From the NCBI GenBank assembly GCA_038238915.1, contig JBBSFH010000002.1, positions 62,001 to 126,000 on the forward strand: 64,000 nucleotides of DNA, read 5' to 3'. This document shows, one piece after another, positions 7,611 through 15,588 of this stretch. Every line of letters starts with the position of its first letter. The first letter of the stretch is position 1. The notes under the pieces were generated by a model that was not told the DNA's origin, searched no databases, and worked only from the letters and a program-made list of their open reading frames with translations. The position numbers and the translations under genes were made by a program. The DNA comes from JAVVHE01 sp038238915 (lineage in GTDB: Bacteria > Pseudomonadota > Alphaproteobacteria > Sphingomonadales > Sphingomonadaceae).

Positions 7611-8548
7611 TCAGACCTTTCGCGGCTCTCCAGGGACACCAAGGCCGCAATCGAGCGCGGCGCGGTCCCAGTGGGCGGCGTTGGCGGCGGCGGCGTAGGT
7701 GTCCTCGAGGAACGCGAGCACCATCGCGACCGGATCGGACGCGGCGCACACCCGATCCCACGGCAGTAGCCATTCTCCGAGTGTGGCAGACCACTCGCCG
7801 CCACGCACCGGCGCGGTGCCGAAGCCGGGTGGTGCTGGATAAGCGTAGCTGTAGAAGGCGGCATGCGGATAAGCGTCGCTCCCCGGCCAGAACCCTGCGC
7901 TGCTGACTTCGTGCGAATAGGCCTCGCGCGCGACCGCATCGGGCAGATGCGGCGCGCCTCCCGGATGTATTGGTGCATTACGCCCCGAGAAGCGAGTGAC
8001 CGCGAGATCGAAGCTGCCCCAGAAGAAATGCACCGGGCTCGCCTTGCCGAGAAACCCCGTGCGGAATTGGGACAGCAGGCGATGCGCGCCGATCAGCGCG
8101 CGCCAGAAGCGGTGCGCTGAGGCGGGATCGTAGGTCTCGTGCTCGCGGTCGTCCGGAACGGCGTGTTGTCCTCCATTTCGTTGGGCCTGGGATCAATCGT
8201 CACGCAGAGGTTCAGTGCCTCGAATGCACTCATGACCCGCTGATAGAAGACGGCGACACTCATCGGCTCAAGCTGGAAACCAAGACACGATCCCTTGCTC
8301 GACCTGATCTCGCATTGATGGTGATCGAACTGAAACTCAATGTCGATCAGCTCCTCGCCCCACGGAATCGCCGACGTGCCCAGCCCGCGCGCGGTGACGT
8401 AGAACGGCACGTGCCAGCTGTGGTTGAGCCACGGTGCCAGCGCGAGCCGCACCTTGCCGACGATCTGCGTCCAGCGCTGGAGCGTCTGGAGTGTCTCGCG
8501 CCAGAGCGCATAATCGAGTTCGGGCCAGACTGCTGGATCGTTTCCCAT
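7611..8548 (-). pseudogene. DUF5996 family protein, single-base frameshift
   Basis: A gene of about 310 codons split by one missing base. From ATG 8548 (strong GAGGAGG ribosome site) the frame reads WPELDYALWRETLQTLQRWT, NHSWHVPFYVTARGL and so on to EMEDNTPF. At 8155-8156 the frame breaks. One added C on the coding strand restores PDDREHETYDPASAHRFWRA, then SPVHFFWGSFDLAVTRFSGR, AYSHEVSSAGFWPG and LGEWLLPWDRV to the stop at 7611. The family's function is unknown. It lies directly after tRNA-Arg on the same strand. A sequencing error in the G/C run is a real alternative. Confidence 0.82.
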
Positions 8549-8562
8549 CGGAGCCTCCTCGC

Positions 8563-8570
8563 AAAAAAAA
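8563..8570 (-). terminator. T-run downstream of tRNA-Arg
   Basis: Eight A on the plus strand, that is eight T on the tRNA strand, begin 2 bases after the encoded CCA. This is likely the 3' end signal of the tRNA transcript. It is followed almost immediately by the ribosome site of the DUF5996 gene, so read-through would transcribe that gene. Confidence 0.55.
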
Positions 8571-8571
8571 C

Positions 8572-8649
8572 TGGTGCGCCCGGCAGGATTCGAACCTGCG
8601 ACATCAGGAGTAGAAATCCCGCGCTCTGGTCCAGCTGAGCTACGGGCGC
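8572..8649 (-). tRNA. tRNA-Arg, anticodon TCT
   Basis: A complete cloverleaf on the minus strand: acceptor GCGCCCG / CGGGCGC, D stem GCTC / GAGC, anticodon stem CGGGA / TCCTG with loop TTTCTAC giving anticodon TCT (reads AGA/AGG), and T stem GCAGG / CCTGC with TTCGAAT loop. CCA is encoded (TGG at 8572-8574 on the plus strand). AGA is a rare codon in this GC-rich genome. Confidence 0.96.
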
Positions 8650-8661
8650 ACGGGTACATGC

Positions 8662-8970
8662 CTAGCGGAAATTGTCCGCGTATGTCTGCAGCTTGAGCCG
8701 CCGCGCCGGCGCGGGTTGCACGTCGCACGTGAGACCGCGGGCGACCGCATAGGCTTCCGCCGCCGAGCGTGTCGGGAAGGCGAGCGTCACCTGCTCGCGC
8801 GTATCGCCGCTGCCCCACCAGCCAGTCAGCGGATCGTGGCGTTTCGCCTCCGCGCGCGCGAATTCGAGCACCCATTCGCCCGCGGTGGCGCGGCCGGATT
8901 GCATCGCGCTCTTGGGGCGCTGGTAGATGCGGGCGGTGGGCTGATCCATGCTGGCGGGTTTGGGGACCAT
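8662..8970 (-). CDS. NDUFS4-family complex I accessory protein
   Basis: About 102 residues from ATG 8970; ATG 8949 (MDQPTARIYQRP) is equally possible. The core ARIYQRPKSAMQSGRA, EWVLEF and DPLTGWWGSGDTREQV matches the alphaproteobacterial relatives of the mitochondrial NDUFS4 subunit (ETC complex I subunit family), ending LKLQTYADNFR. In mitochondria and Paracoccus the homologue is an accessory subunit that stabilises the NADH-dehydrogenase arm. The gene is alone, 13 bases upstream of the tRNA on the same strand. Confidence 0.9.
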   Translation of the reverse strand: MVPKPASMDQPTARIYQRPKSAMQSGRATAGEWVLEFARAEAKRHDPLTGWWGSGDTREQVTLAFPTRSAAEAYAVARGLTCDVQPAPARRLKLQTYADNFR

Positions 8971-9034
8971 GCGCGGGAGGGTCAAGCCCCGCGCGGGAGT
9001 GGCGCGCCGCACGCGCCGCCGCTAGAGCGCCGCG

Positions 9035-9796
9035 ATGGATCATGATCGCACTGCGCTCGTCACCGGAGCCACCGCCGGGTTCGGCGCGGCGATCTCCCGC
9101 AGGCTGATCGCCGATGGTTTTCGCGTGATCGGCGCGGGACGCAGGCGCGAACGGTTGGACGCGCTCGCCATCGAACTCGGGGTCGCGTTCCTGCCTTGGC
9201 GGCTCGATGTAACCGACGGTGCCGCGCTAGCCGCGCTGCCCGGCGCGCTGCCCGACGGCTGGCGCGAGATCGAGATCCTGGTGAACAATGCGGGTCTGGC
9301 GCTCGGCACCGGCCCCGCGCAGTCGGCCACGCTCGCCGACTGGGAGATTATGGTCGAGACCAATGTGCTCGGCCTGATGCGCCTCACGCACGCGCTGTTG
9401 CCAGCGATGGTCGCGCGCGGGTGCGGCACGATCGTCAATCTGGGAAGCGTGGCGGCGAACTATCCGTATCCCGGTGGCAATGTGTATGGCGCGACCAAGG
9501 CGTTCGTTCAGCAGTTCACGCTCGGCCTGAAAGCCGATCTTGCTGGCACCGGAGTGCGGGTGAGCGACGTGCAGCCGGGACTGGTCGGCGGGACCGAATT
9601 CAGTGTCATCCGCAATCATGGCGATATTGCCAAGGCGGCGACGATGTATGTTGATACGACGCCGATGAGCGCGCAGGATGTGGCTGAGGCGGTCGCGTGG
9701 ATCGTCGGGCTGCCGCCGCACCTGAACGTCAACCGCATCGAACTGATGCCCACCGTGCAGGGGCCGGGGCCGTTCGTCGTCAAGCGCCGGGCGTAG
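9035..9796 (+). CDS. Short-chain dehydrogenase, YdfG-like
   Basis: 253 residues, classical SDR. The NADP-binding motif TGATAGFG is at residues 10-17, followed by an Arg-rich stretch after beta-2 (GAGRRRERL) that favours NADPH. NNAG is near residue 87, and the catalytic Ser plus YGATK (Tyr/Lys) are at about 138-156. The C-terminus NRIELMPTVQGPGPF resembles E. coli YdfG, an enzyme acting on 3-hydroxy acids and serine. The exact substrate is unproven. It converges on atp12, overlapping its 3' end by 17 bases. Confidence 0.88.
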   Translation: MDHDRTALVTGATAGFGAAISRRLIADGFRVIGAGRRRERLDALAIELGVAFLPWRLDVTDGAALAALPGALPDGWREIEILVNNAGLALGTGPAQSATLADWEIMVETNVLGLMRLTHALLPAMVARGCGTIVNLGSVAANYPYPGGNVYGATKAFVQQFTLGLKADLAGTGVRVSDVQPGLVGGTEFSVIRNHGDIAKAATMYVDTTPMSAQDVAEAVAWIVGLPPHLNVNRIELMPTVQGPGPFVVKRRA

Positions 9797-10484
9797 GCTG
9801 CCCCTCGATCAGCGAAAGCAGTCGCGCGCCCGCAATCAGCGCGGCGCGCCGCGCGGCGCGGGGGGCTGCGGCAAGTGGATCGTCTCCCCAGCATTCCGCC
9901 TGGTATGTGGCGTCGATCTCGCCCGCATCCCATGCTGCCTCGGCGTCTAGGTGGCGCTCGATCACCGCGAGGCCGAGCACGAGCGAGCCGGTCACGGTGA
10001 CTACCGGATGCAGGCCGGCAAGCGCGAAAGCATCGAGCGCGCCGACCGCTGCGCGCAGACGTGCGCTCGTGGGCGGCGGCTGATCGACCGGTGCGATCCC
10101 GGTGGTTACGGTGAAGGCGACATCGTAGCGCAGGCCCGCCCATTGCAGCGGCGGATCCCACGCTGCCGCCTGTCGGCGCACGAGTTCGGCGGGGCCAGTG
10201 GTGCGGTAGCACAGGAGATCATGGCCGCCGTAGGCGGTGATCATGTCCGCGATTTCAGGCCCCGCGCGGTCGATCGCGGCGTTGGCGAGGCCGGTCAACG
10301 GCATGTCCTGCGGGTGCACTTCGTCCGTCTGGGCGCGCCATTCGGCCGCGATCGCGTCGGCGAGCACGCGGGTCGGCACGACCAGCGGCGCGCGCGCGGG
10401 GGTGCGCATCGGCTTGCCGTCGAGCGCGATCGCCCAGCCGTTCTCCGCCGCGACGACGGTCTCTTCGCGCCAGAAGCGCTTCAC
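9780..10484 (-). CDS. ATP12-family chaperone
   Basis: 234 residues from GTG 10484. It begins KRFWREETVVAAENGWAIAL, followed by LDGKPMRTPARAPL, the ATP12 signature, with WRAQTDEVHPQDMPLTGLANAAID further on. ATP12 proteins assist assembly of the F1-ATPase alpha subunit in mitochondria, and alphaproteobacterial members are presumed to do the same. Its GTG start overlaps the stop of the upstream 71-residue membrane protein (GTGA), making it the last gene of the crcB-led operon. Confidence 0.9.
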   Translation of the reverse strand: MKRFWREETVVAAENGWAIALDGKPMRTPARAPLVVPTRVLADAIAAEWRAQTDEVHPQDMPLTGLANAAIDRAGPEIADMITAYGGHDLLCYRTTGPAELVRRQAAAWDPPLQWAGLRYDVAFTVTTGIAPVDQPPPTSARLRAAVGALDAFALAGLHPVVTVTGSLVLGLAVIERHLDAEAAWDAGEIDATYQAECWGDDPLAAAPRAARRAALIAGARLLSLIEGQPTPGA

Positions 10485-10696
10485 TGCGGGCGCCGCCAGT
10501 GCCGCCGCAGCAGCGCGGGCAGCAGTGTGAGCACGATCATGCCGACGACGATCACGATCCGCCCGAGGTGAGGCTGCGTTACCCCGAGCCACGCGGTGCG
10601 CCACAGCACCATGCCGAGTGCGACAAGCGCCAACCCGTAGAGGCGCAGCACGGCCATCAGCTGGAAGCGCTGGCGGGCGGGATCGGGCGCGTTCAC
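10481..10696 (-). CDS. Small two-helix membrane protein, unknown
   Basis: 71 residues from GTG 10696, with two hydrophobic segments at about 18-38 and 45-62 and a basic C-terminus (RRHWRRPQ). I do not recognise a family. Its reality is supported by position: its start overlaps the HAD gene stop (GTGA) and its stop overlaps the atp12 start (GTGA), so translation of the operon appears to run through it. It may be a membrane partner of a neighbour, but nothing shows which. Confidence 0.8.
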   Translation of the reverse strand: MNAPDPARQRFQLMAVLRLYGLALVALGMVLWRTAWLGVTQPHLGRIVIVVGMIVLTLLPALLRRHWRRPQ

Positions 10697-11361
10697 GCGG
10701 TGTTATCGGCGTTTTGGGCGTCGAGCAGATCGGGCAGATCGGCATAGCGCGGCGCGACCGCGCGCGCGCCCGCCAGCATCAGTTCGGATGGCGGATGATA
10801 GCCCCATGCGACGCCAACCGCGTCCGCACCGGCCGCGACCGCCATCTGCATATCGAATACCGTATCGCCGATCATCGCCACATGCTCCGCCCCCGCCTCG
10901 CGCGCGGCAGCATCGAGCATCGAGGGGTGCGGCTTGGACGGGTGGCGGTCAGCGGTCTGCAGCGTCACGAAGCGCGGATGGAGGCCATGCTTGCGCAGGC
11001 ACAGATCGAGGCCACGGTCCGATTTCCCCGTCGCCACGCCGAGCAGCCAGCCACGCGCCTCGAGTTCGGCCAGCGCTTCGGCCGCGCCCGGATAGAGCGG
11101 CTCGTGCGCGAGACCCTGCGTGCGCAACGTCGAGAAGGCGGCCTTGTAGCGTTCGCCCAGCGCGACGTGCAACGCCTCGTCTTCCTCAGGCGCGATGTGG
11201 CGCATCGCTTCGGGCAGGCTCAGCCCGACGATGCGGCGGGTCGCATCGGCACCGGGCCAGGCGACGCCGACTTCGACGAAGGCCATCTCCATCGCCGCGC
11301 AGATCGTGGCAGCGCTGTCGACCAGCGTGCCGTCGCAATCGAATACGGCGAGGCGGATCAC
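10693..11361 (-). CDS. HAD-superfamily hydrolase (phosphoglycolate phosphatase-like)
   Basis: 222 residues from GTG 11361. HAD motifs are in order: DxDGT nucleophile in LAVFDCDGTLVDS (residues 6-12), motif II Thr in LLGVATGKSDRGL, Lys in HPSKPHPSML, and acidic motif IV in MIGDTVFDMQMA. A helical cap sits between. Such enzymes dephosphorylate small phosphorylated metabolites; the sequence resembles Gph/PpaX types, but the substrate is not certain. GTGA overlaps at both ends place it inside the operon. Confidence 0.9.
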   Translation of the reverse strand: MIRLAVFDCDGTLVDSAATICAAMEMAFVEVGVAWPGADATRRIVGLSLPEAMRHIAPEEDEALHVALGERYKAAFSTLRTQGLAHEPLYPGAAEALAELEARGWLLGVATGKSDRGLDLCLRKHGLHPRFVTLQTADRHPSKPHPSMLDAAAREAGAEHVAMIGDTVFDMQMAVAAGADAVGVAWGYHPPSELMLAGARAVAPRYADLPDLLDAQNADNTA

Positions 11362-11954
11362 GTGCGCGCCGCCCGCATCGCCGATGCCATCTTGGGCGCG
11401 GTCCGCGCCATGCCCGCGATCAGCCGTTCGGCTTCGCGCTCGGGTTTGTTCTGGCTGAGCTTGGCGGTGCCGCGCATCGCCACCGGGATCAGTTCGTATA
11501 GCGTGATTGCGTCCAGCATCGCCTCGAACCGCGCGGGATCCACTTTTGCGCGCGTCCAGTTCTCGCCTACGCGCGGCTCGAAGACCGCGCTGGCTTCGTC
11601 GAGGAAGGCCACCAGCGCGGCACGATCGAGACATATGACCGGCCCCTCGCATTCGACCGCAACATAGTTCCAGCTCGGGACATTGCCGCGCGTGTCCGCA
11701 TACCAGTTGGCGCTCAGATAGGCGTTCGGCCCCTCGACCAGCGCGAGCGCGGTCGCGCCAGCGAGGTGCGGGCTGAGCAGGTTCGCGTTGGCAAGGTGGA
11801 AGCGCAGCCGACCCTGCGGCGTGACCATCACCGGCGCGTGCGCGACGCGCGGCCCCGCCGGGGTGGTGGCGAAGATGCGCGCAAACGCCACCTCGCTGAC
11901 GAAGGCGAGCATCGCGGGTTCGTCGGTCCAGCGGAACGCGATCCCCGGATGCAT
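11358..11954 (-). CDS. PaiB-family FMN-binding protein
   Basis: 198 residues, close to the PaiB length. Recognisable stretches are HAPVMVTPQGRLRFHLANAN near residue 40, NAYLSANWYADTRGNVPSWNYVAVECEG in the middle, and RFEAMLDAITLYELIP. PaiB proteins have a split-barrel flavin-binding fold. Bacillus PaiB was named as a negative regulator, but a small flavin or haem-related enzyme role is also possible. The ATG overlaps the pseudouridine synthase stop by one base (TGATG). Confidence 0.88.
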   Translation of the reverse strand: MHPGIAFRWTDEPAMLAFVSEVAFARIFATTPAGPRVAHAPVMVTPQGRLRFHLANANLLSPHLAGATALALVEGPNAYLSANWYADTRGNVPSWNYVAVECEGPVICLDRAALVAFLDEASAVFEPRVGENWTRAKVDPARFEAMLDAITLYELIPVAMRGTAKLSQNKPEREAERLIAGMARTAPKMASAMRAART

Positions 11955-13033
11955 CAGTCGCCTGTCCCGCGCGAGCGCCGTTCGCCGCGCCGCGCGAGGC
12001 GTCGCTGCTTGGCCTGCGCGGCTTCGTGGCGCGCCGCGCCCTCGGGGGTGTCGCGGAACTTGACCTCGTCGAGCGGCAGCCGATCGCCGTCGGCCTCCTG
12101 GAAGCCCAGCATATCGAGCGACTGCGCGATGTGATCGGGCAAAGCGGCGGTCACATCGATCTTCGCTCCGTCGAGGCTTTCGATCACGAGACGGCGCGCG
12201 TGCAAGTGCAGTTTGCGGCTGATCCCGCCGGTCAGATACGCATCCGCCAGCCCGTATTTGCCGTCGCCAACAATCGGATGACCCATCGCCATCGCGTGCA
12301 CGCGGATCTGGTGCGTGCGGCCCGTCAGCGGTTGAAACTCGATGAATGCCGCACGCGGTCCGGCGCGGTCGATCACGCGGAAGCGCGTTCGTGCGGGGGC
12401 GCCTTCCACCGGATCGACATGCATCTTCTCGCCGCCGCTGCCGGGCTGCTTGGCGAGCGCGGCCTCGATCATCCCTGCGTCGAGCGACGGCGATCCCACC
12501 GTTAGCGCCCAATACACCTTGCGCGCGGTGCGGCCCGCGAACTCCCGGCTGAAGTGCGCCGCCGCGCGCGCGGATCGCGCCAGCAGCAATACGCCGCTGG
12601 TGTCTTTGTCCAGCCGGTGCACCAGCTTGGGCCGCCCCGCCTCGAAGCGCAGCCCATCGAGCAGGCCATCGATATGGCGGAAGGTGGACGTGCCCCCCTG
12701 TGTCGCCAGCCCTGCAGGCTTGTTGAGCACGATCGCGTGCGCATCGCGGTGGATCACCAGCGACTGGATATAGGCGGTATCTTCTGCCGAGAGCGGGCGC
12801 GGCGGCACCACCCCGTCCTTCGCGGCAGGCGGCGCGGGGGGCACGCGCACGCTCTGCCCCGTTGCCACGCGGTCGCCCGGATCGACGCGTTTGCCGTCCA
12901 CGCGGATTTGCCCGGTGCGCGCCGCGCGCGCGACCGCGCCGAAGCCGAATTCGGGCACATGGCGCTGGAACCAGCGATCCACCCGGATGCCATCGTCGTC
13001 CGCGCCGACGGTGAGCGTGCGCGCCTCGCTCAT
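11954..13033 (-). CDS. RluC/RluD-type 23S rRNA pseudouridine synthase
   Basis: 359 residues. An N-terminal S4 domain (VDRWFQRHVPEFGFGAVARA, residues 18-85) is followed by the RluA-type catalytic domain with VLNKPAGLATQGG, the active-site Asp in VHRLDKDTSGVLLLARS, and PLTGRTHQIRVHAMAMGHPIVGD. A basic extension (about residues 325-359, rich in Arg/Gln) is longer than usual and may help RNA binding. It converts selected uridines in 23S rRNA; RluC is the closest guess. ATG 13033 lies in an ATGA overlap with the crcB stop. Confidence 0.92.
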   Translation of the reverse strand: MSEARTLTVGADDDGIRVDRWFQRHVPEFGFGAVARAARTGQIRVDGKRVDPGDRVATGQSVRVPPAPPAAKDGVVPPRPLSAEDTAYIQSLVIHRDAHAIVLNKPAGLATQGGTSTFRHIDGLLDGLRFEAGRPKLVHRLDKDTSGVLLLARSARAAAHFSREFAGRTARKVYWALTVGSPSLDAGMIEAALAKQPGSGGEKMHVDPVEGAPARTRFRVIDRAGPRAAFIEFQPLTGRTHQIRVHAMAMGHPIVGDGKYGLADAYLTGGISRKLHLHARRLVIESLDGAKIDVTAALPDHIAQSLDMLGFQEADGDRLPLDEVKFRDTPEGAARHEAAQAKQRRLARRGERRSRGTGD

Positions 13034-13401
13034 AGTGCGTCCACCAGCGCATGGCCCGCGTACAAGGCCGCGAGCGCGCCGAAGACCGAGGCCGCCATAT
13101 AGCCGGCCGCGAGGCCGACCTGCCCGTCGGCGATCAGCCGCGCGGTCTCCAGACTGAACGTCGAGAAGGTGGTGAACCCGCCGAGCACGCCCACGCCGAG
13201 CAACAGCCGGTGCGGCTCCCCCGCATGGCCGCGCAGGATCGCCGCCGACAATATCCCCATCAGCAGCCCGCCAAGCACATTGATCGCAAACGTGCCCCAC
13301 GGCCACGCGCCGGGCGCGAGATCGGTGACCGCACGGCCGAAGAGAAAGCGCGCGCCTGCGCCGAGCGCGCCGCCCGCCATCACGAGGAGAAGGGGAGACA
13401 T
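13030..13401 (-). CDS. crcB: Fluoride channel CrcB/Fluc
   Basis: 123 residues with four transmembrane helices. Conserved motifs are GGALGAGARF at 10-19, GTFAINVLGGLLMG at about 36-49, and GGFTTFSTFSLE, the fluoride and sodium-binding region. It works as an antiparallel dimer that lets fluoride leave the cell. It is the first gene of the overlapping operon. I looked for a fluoride riboswitch in the 74 bases upstream and saw none. Confidence 0.95.
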   Translation of the reverse strand: MSPLLLVMAGGALGAGARFLFGRAVTDLAPGAWPWGTFAINVLGGLLMGILSAAILRGHAGEPHRLLLGVGVLGGFTTFSTFSLETARLIADGQVGLAAGYMAASVFGALAALYAGHALVDAL

Positions 13402-13475
13402 CGTTGGCCGTGTAGCCGCGCAACGCCATTCGCGCTACGGTGAGCGCCAATCACATTTGCCAAGGATCATAATCG

Positions 13476-13781
13476 ATGGCGATTTCCCGCAAGGAAGAGG
13501 CGCGCGCGCTGAACGACGCCGAGCGCGAACTGGTCGCGCAGTCTGCGCATCCCGGTGTGCAGCAACTGCCTGATGCCGAGCTCCACAAGCTGATCAAGCT
13601 GGTGCGCGAACACCGCGACAAGGCGCAGGGCCAACTCGCCCAGCGCCGCCGCGAGATGTTCGGCAAGGGCGTGCCGCGCGGGACCAAGCCCGCGACGGGC
13701 GATGCGGGTTCGAACACGAAGGTGGCGGTGCTGGCGAACGCGGTGCGGCGGCTGAATGCAGAGGCGGGGCGGCGGGCTTAG
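13476..13781 (+). CDS. Conserved hypothetical protein, basic and helical
   Basis: 101 residues, basic, strongly helical (LNDAERELVAQSAHPGVQQL, LHKLIKLVREHRDKAQGQLA), ending ANAVRRLNAEAGRRA. No signal peptide or membrane helix. I have the impression of a small protein conserved in sphingomonads, but know no function. The charge pattern would suit nucleic-acid binding. It is divergent from crcB, with 74 bases between. Confidence 0.78.
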   Translation: MAISRKEEARALNDAERELVAQSAHPGVQQLPDAELHKLIKLVREHRDKAQGQLAQRRREMFGKGVPRGTKPATGDAGSNTKVAVLANAVRRLNAEAGRRA

Positions 13782-14080
13782 CTGGCGGGGAGCGTATCCC
13801 AGCTAGCGGGCGGGGCCGCGCAACGCCACGAATGCGCGCGCCTCCGAAATGATGCGCCCGATGGAGCGCGGTCACCAGCGCAAGGCGGTCAGCGTGGCGC
13901 AGGCCAAGTGCGACGGGCGGTAGGTTGGGGTTTTATGTCTGGTTCCGATGCACGTCCGCCGTTTGCTGCCTGAGCCACCGGCCTGGGAAGTAGACCTTCC
14001 GTGCGAGCCACGGGGCGAGCGAAGAGTTCGCACACCACGCAACGATTGTGTTTTTGCCGGGCTTTGTCCCATGATGCCGC
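13782..14080. other. Non-coding stretch, nothing recognised
   Basis: About 300 bases with no convincing gene, tRNA or terminator. It leads into the less GC-rich gene at 14081. A promoter for that gene is expected here, but I could not pick one out. Confidence 0.4.
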
Positions 14081-14752
14081 ATGGACTTCATGAAGTGGGT
14101 CGCATCGCTCGATGACCTTCTTTACGAAGTAACAGGTTGGTTACTCTTTTTTCCCATTACGCTGTGGCGCTCTGTCACGCGGCCGATCGAGATGATGGAT
14201 TATGGAGAGAGTCAGCTCGCACTGCCAGACAACGAGCAATATAGCGCGTCGCTCAGTCCGCCATTGTTTCTGGCTATAGCCCTGCTGATCGCCCACGGGG
14301 TTTCCGCTGCACTAGGCAAAGCTGATGCGATAGTCTCCAGTCGGCATGGGATGGCGTCATTGATCAATGACGACGCCAGTGCATTAATCCTTCGTATGAT
14401 TGTGTTCGCGGCCTTTCCCATTTTTGGCGCGGCGCGGCTGATCCGGCGCAAGGGTATCCCGCTCGATCGCACAACGCTGCGTCTTCCCTTCTATGGGCAA
14501 TGCTATCCCGCCGCGGTCTTCGCTTTGGGGCTGGGCATCGGAGCCAACCTGATCGGCACCGCCTATCCTGCCGCCATCGTGGGCGGCGTGCTCCTGATCG
14601 TCGCGACCATCGTCAATTACGTGGTCGTGGAAACGCGCTGGTTCGCGGCAAAGCTCGGCATCGGTTATGTTCGCGCCTTCGGTGCCGTGATACTCGGTCT
14701 ATTGGAGGGCGTGGCCGTCCTCATATCGGTGGGGTTTTTGCTGACGCGCTAG
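14081..14752 (+). CDS. Multi-pass membrane protein, unknown
   Basis: 223 residues with about five hydrophobic segments (residues ~18-34, 62-80, 103-122, 139-190, 200-221). The early part, DDLLYEVTGWLLFFPITLWRSVTRP, resembles a permease family found in alphaproteobacteria. Codon use is more AT-rich at wobble positions than in neighbouring genes. ATG 14081 is the first start after the intergenic gap. It is followed 34 bases later by an exported protein. Function unknown. Confidence 0.75.
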   Translation: MDFMKWVASLDDLLYEVTGWLLFFPITLWRSVTRPIEMMDYGESQLALPDNEQYSASLSPPLFLAIALLIAHGVSAALGKADAIVSSRHGMASLINDDASALILRMIVFAAFPIFGAARLIRRKGIPLDRTTLRLPFYGQCYPAAVFALGLGIGANLIGTAYPAAIVGGVLLIVATIVNYVVVETRWFAAKLGIGYVRAFGAVILGLLEGVAVLISVGFLLTR

Positions 14753-14786
14753 GCATGTCGCCAGCGCCCTATGAGAAAGTCGATTG

Positions 14787-15509
14787 ATGCGCCTGTTACC
14801 CTTGGCAACGATCCTGCTGATAGCGTCTTCTCGCCAAGCCGTTGCCCAAACTCCACCGGATGTCTCCGATCTCGCCGGAGCGAGCGGCTCAGGCGGCGAG
14901 ACGCAACTCGAGGCCAGGGGGTATCACCATATCATGACGAACACTGTGCGGGACACCAAATGGTCGTTCTGGTGGAGCGATAAAAGACGCCAATGCATCT
15001 CCGTCGCGACCAACGACGGCCGCTACGCCGCGATCAGCGTCGTGCCGACCGCAAACTGCGATGTTACTCCTGCTGCTGAGACGGGGACCACGCCACCCCC
15101 GAGCGACTATGGCGGTCACCGCGGGAGCGTCGACCTTGTCTGCATAGGCTCGGGTAGTGGCCCGGCGGCGCAGAGCAATTCCGGATATCGCTACAACTAT
15201 GAGCATCGGAAATTCGAACCTGAATACGGCACGACTTTGGGCCGAGAAGGTTTCTCATCCGATCTCGAAGTTGAGATTGCCGACGGGCTCGGGCGCATTC
15301 GTCCAGTCGGAAAGCTGGTGTCGCCGATTCACTCTGGCAGTGCGGACGGATGGTGGCCTATCGAGGGCCTGATTGTGACGCCTGACCGTATAACGGGCAG
15401 ATATCGCATGAACGGGATGAATAAGCCTCGCATCGATTATGACCGCCGTACCCGCGTCATCCATATTGACGCGGCGACCGAATTTACGGGACGGTGCGAG
15501 GAACATTGA
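14787..15509 (+). CDS. Exported hypothetical protein
   Basis: 240 residues from ATG 14787 (TTG 14784 is adjacent). A signal peptide MRLLPLATILLIASSRQAVAQ is clear. The mature part has HHIMTNTVRDTKWSFWWSDK, an aromatic-rich start, with Cys in QCISVATNDGRYAAI and TANCDVTP that may form a disulfide, and a low-complexity linker TTPPPSDYGGHRGS. I do not recognise the family. Less GC-biased codons, as in the gene before it, suggest the pair may share an origin. Confidence 0.75.
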   Translation: MRLLPLATILLIASSRQAVAQTPPDVSDLAGASGSGGETQLEARGYHHIMTNTVRDTKWSFWWSDKRRQCISVATNDGRYAAISVVPTANCDVTPAAETGTTPPPSDYGGHRGSVDLVCIGSGSGPAAQSNSGYRYNYEHRKFEPEYGTTLGREGFSSDLEVEIADGLGRIRPVGKLVSPIHSGSADGWWPIEGLIVTPDRITGRYRMNGMNKPRIDYDRRTRVIHIDAATEFTGRCEEH

Positions 15510-15588
15510 GCTCGCCGCACGCGCCGATGTCTGCTTTCTCGTTTCACGGCCAATAAACATTCCGACCGAAAAGTTCCCAAAGGGGACG

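Noticed and set aside
8574..8649. Coding sequence reading GRIRTCDIRSRN on the plus strand
   Set aside because: This is the well-known false peptide from translating the antisense of a tRNA.
13402..13475. Fluoride riboswitch upstream of crcB
   Set aside because: Only 74 bases are available and the conserved fluoride aptamer core is not seen.
13872..14072. 66-residue frame on the minus strand
   Set aside because: Basic, low-complexity composition, no ribosome site and no operon context.
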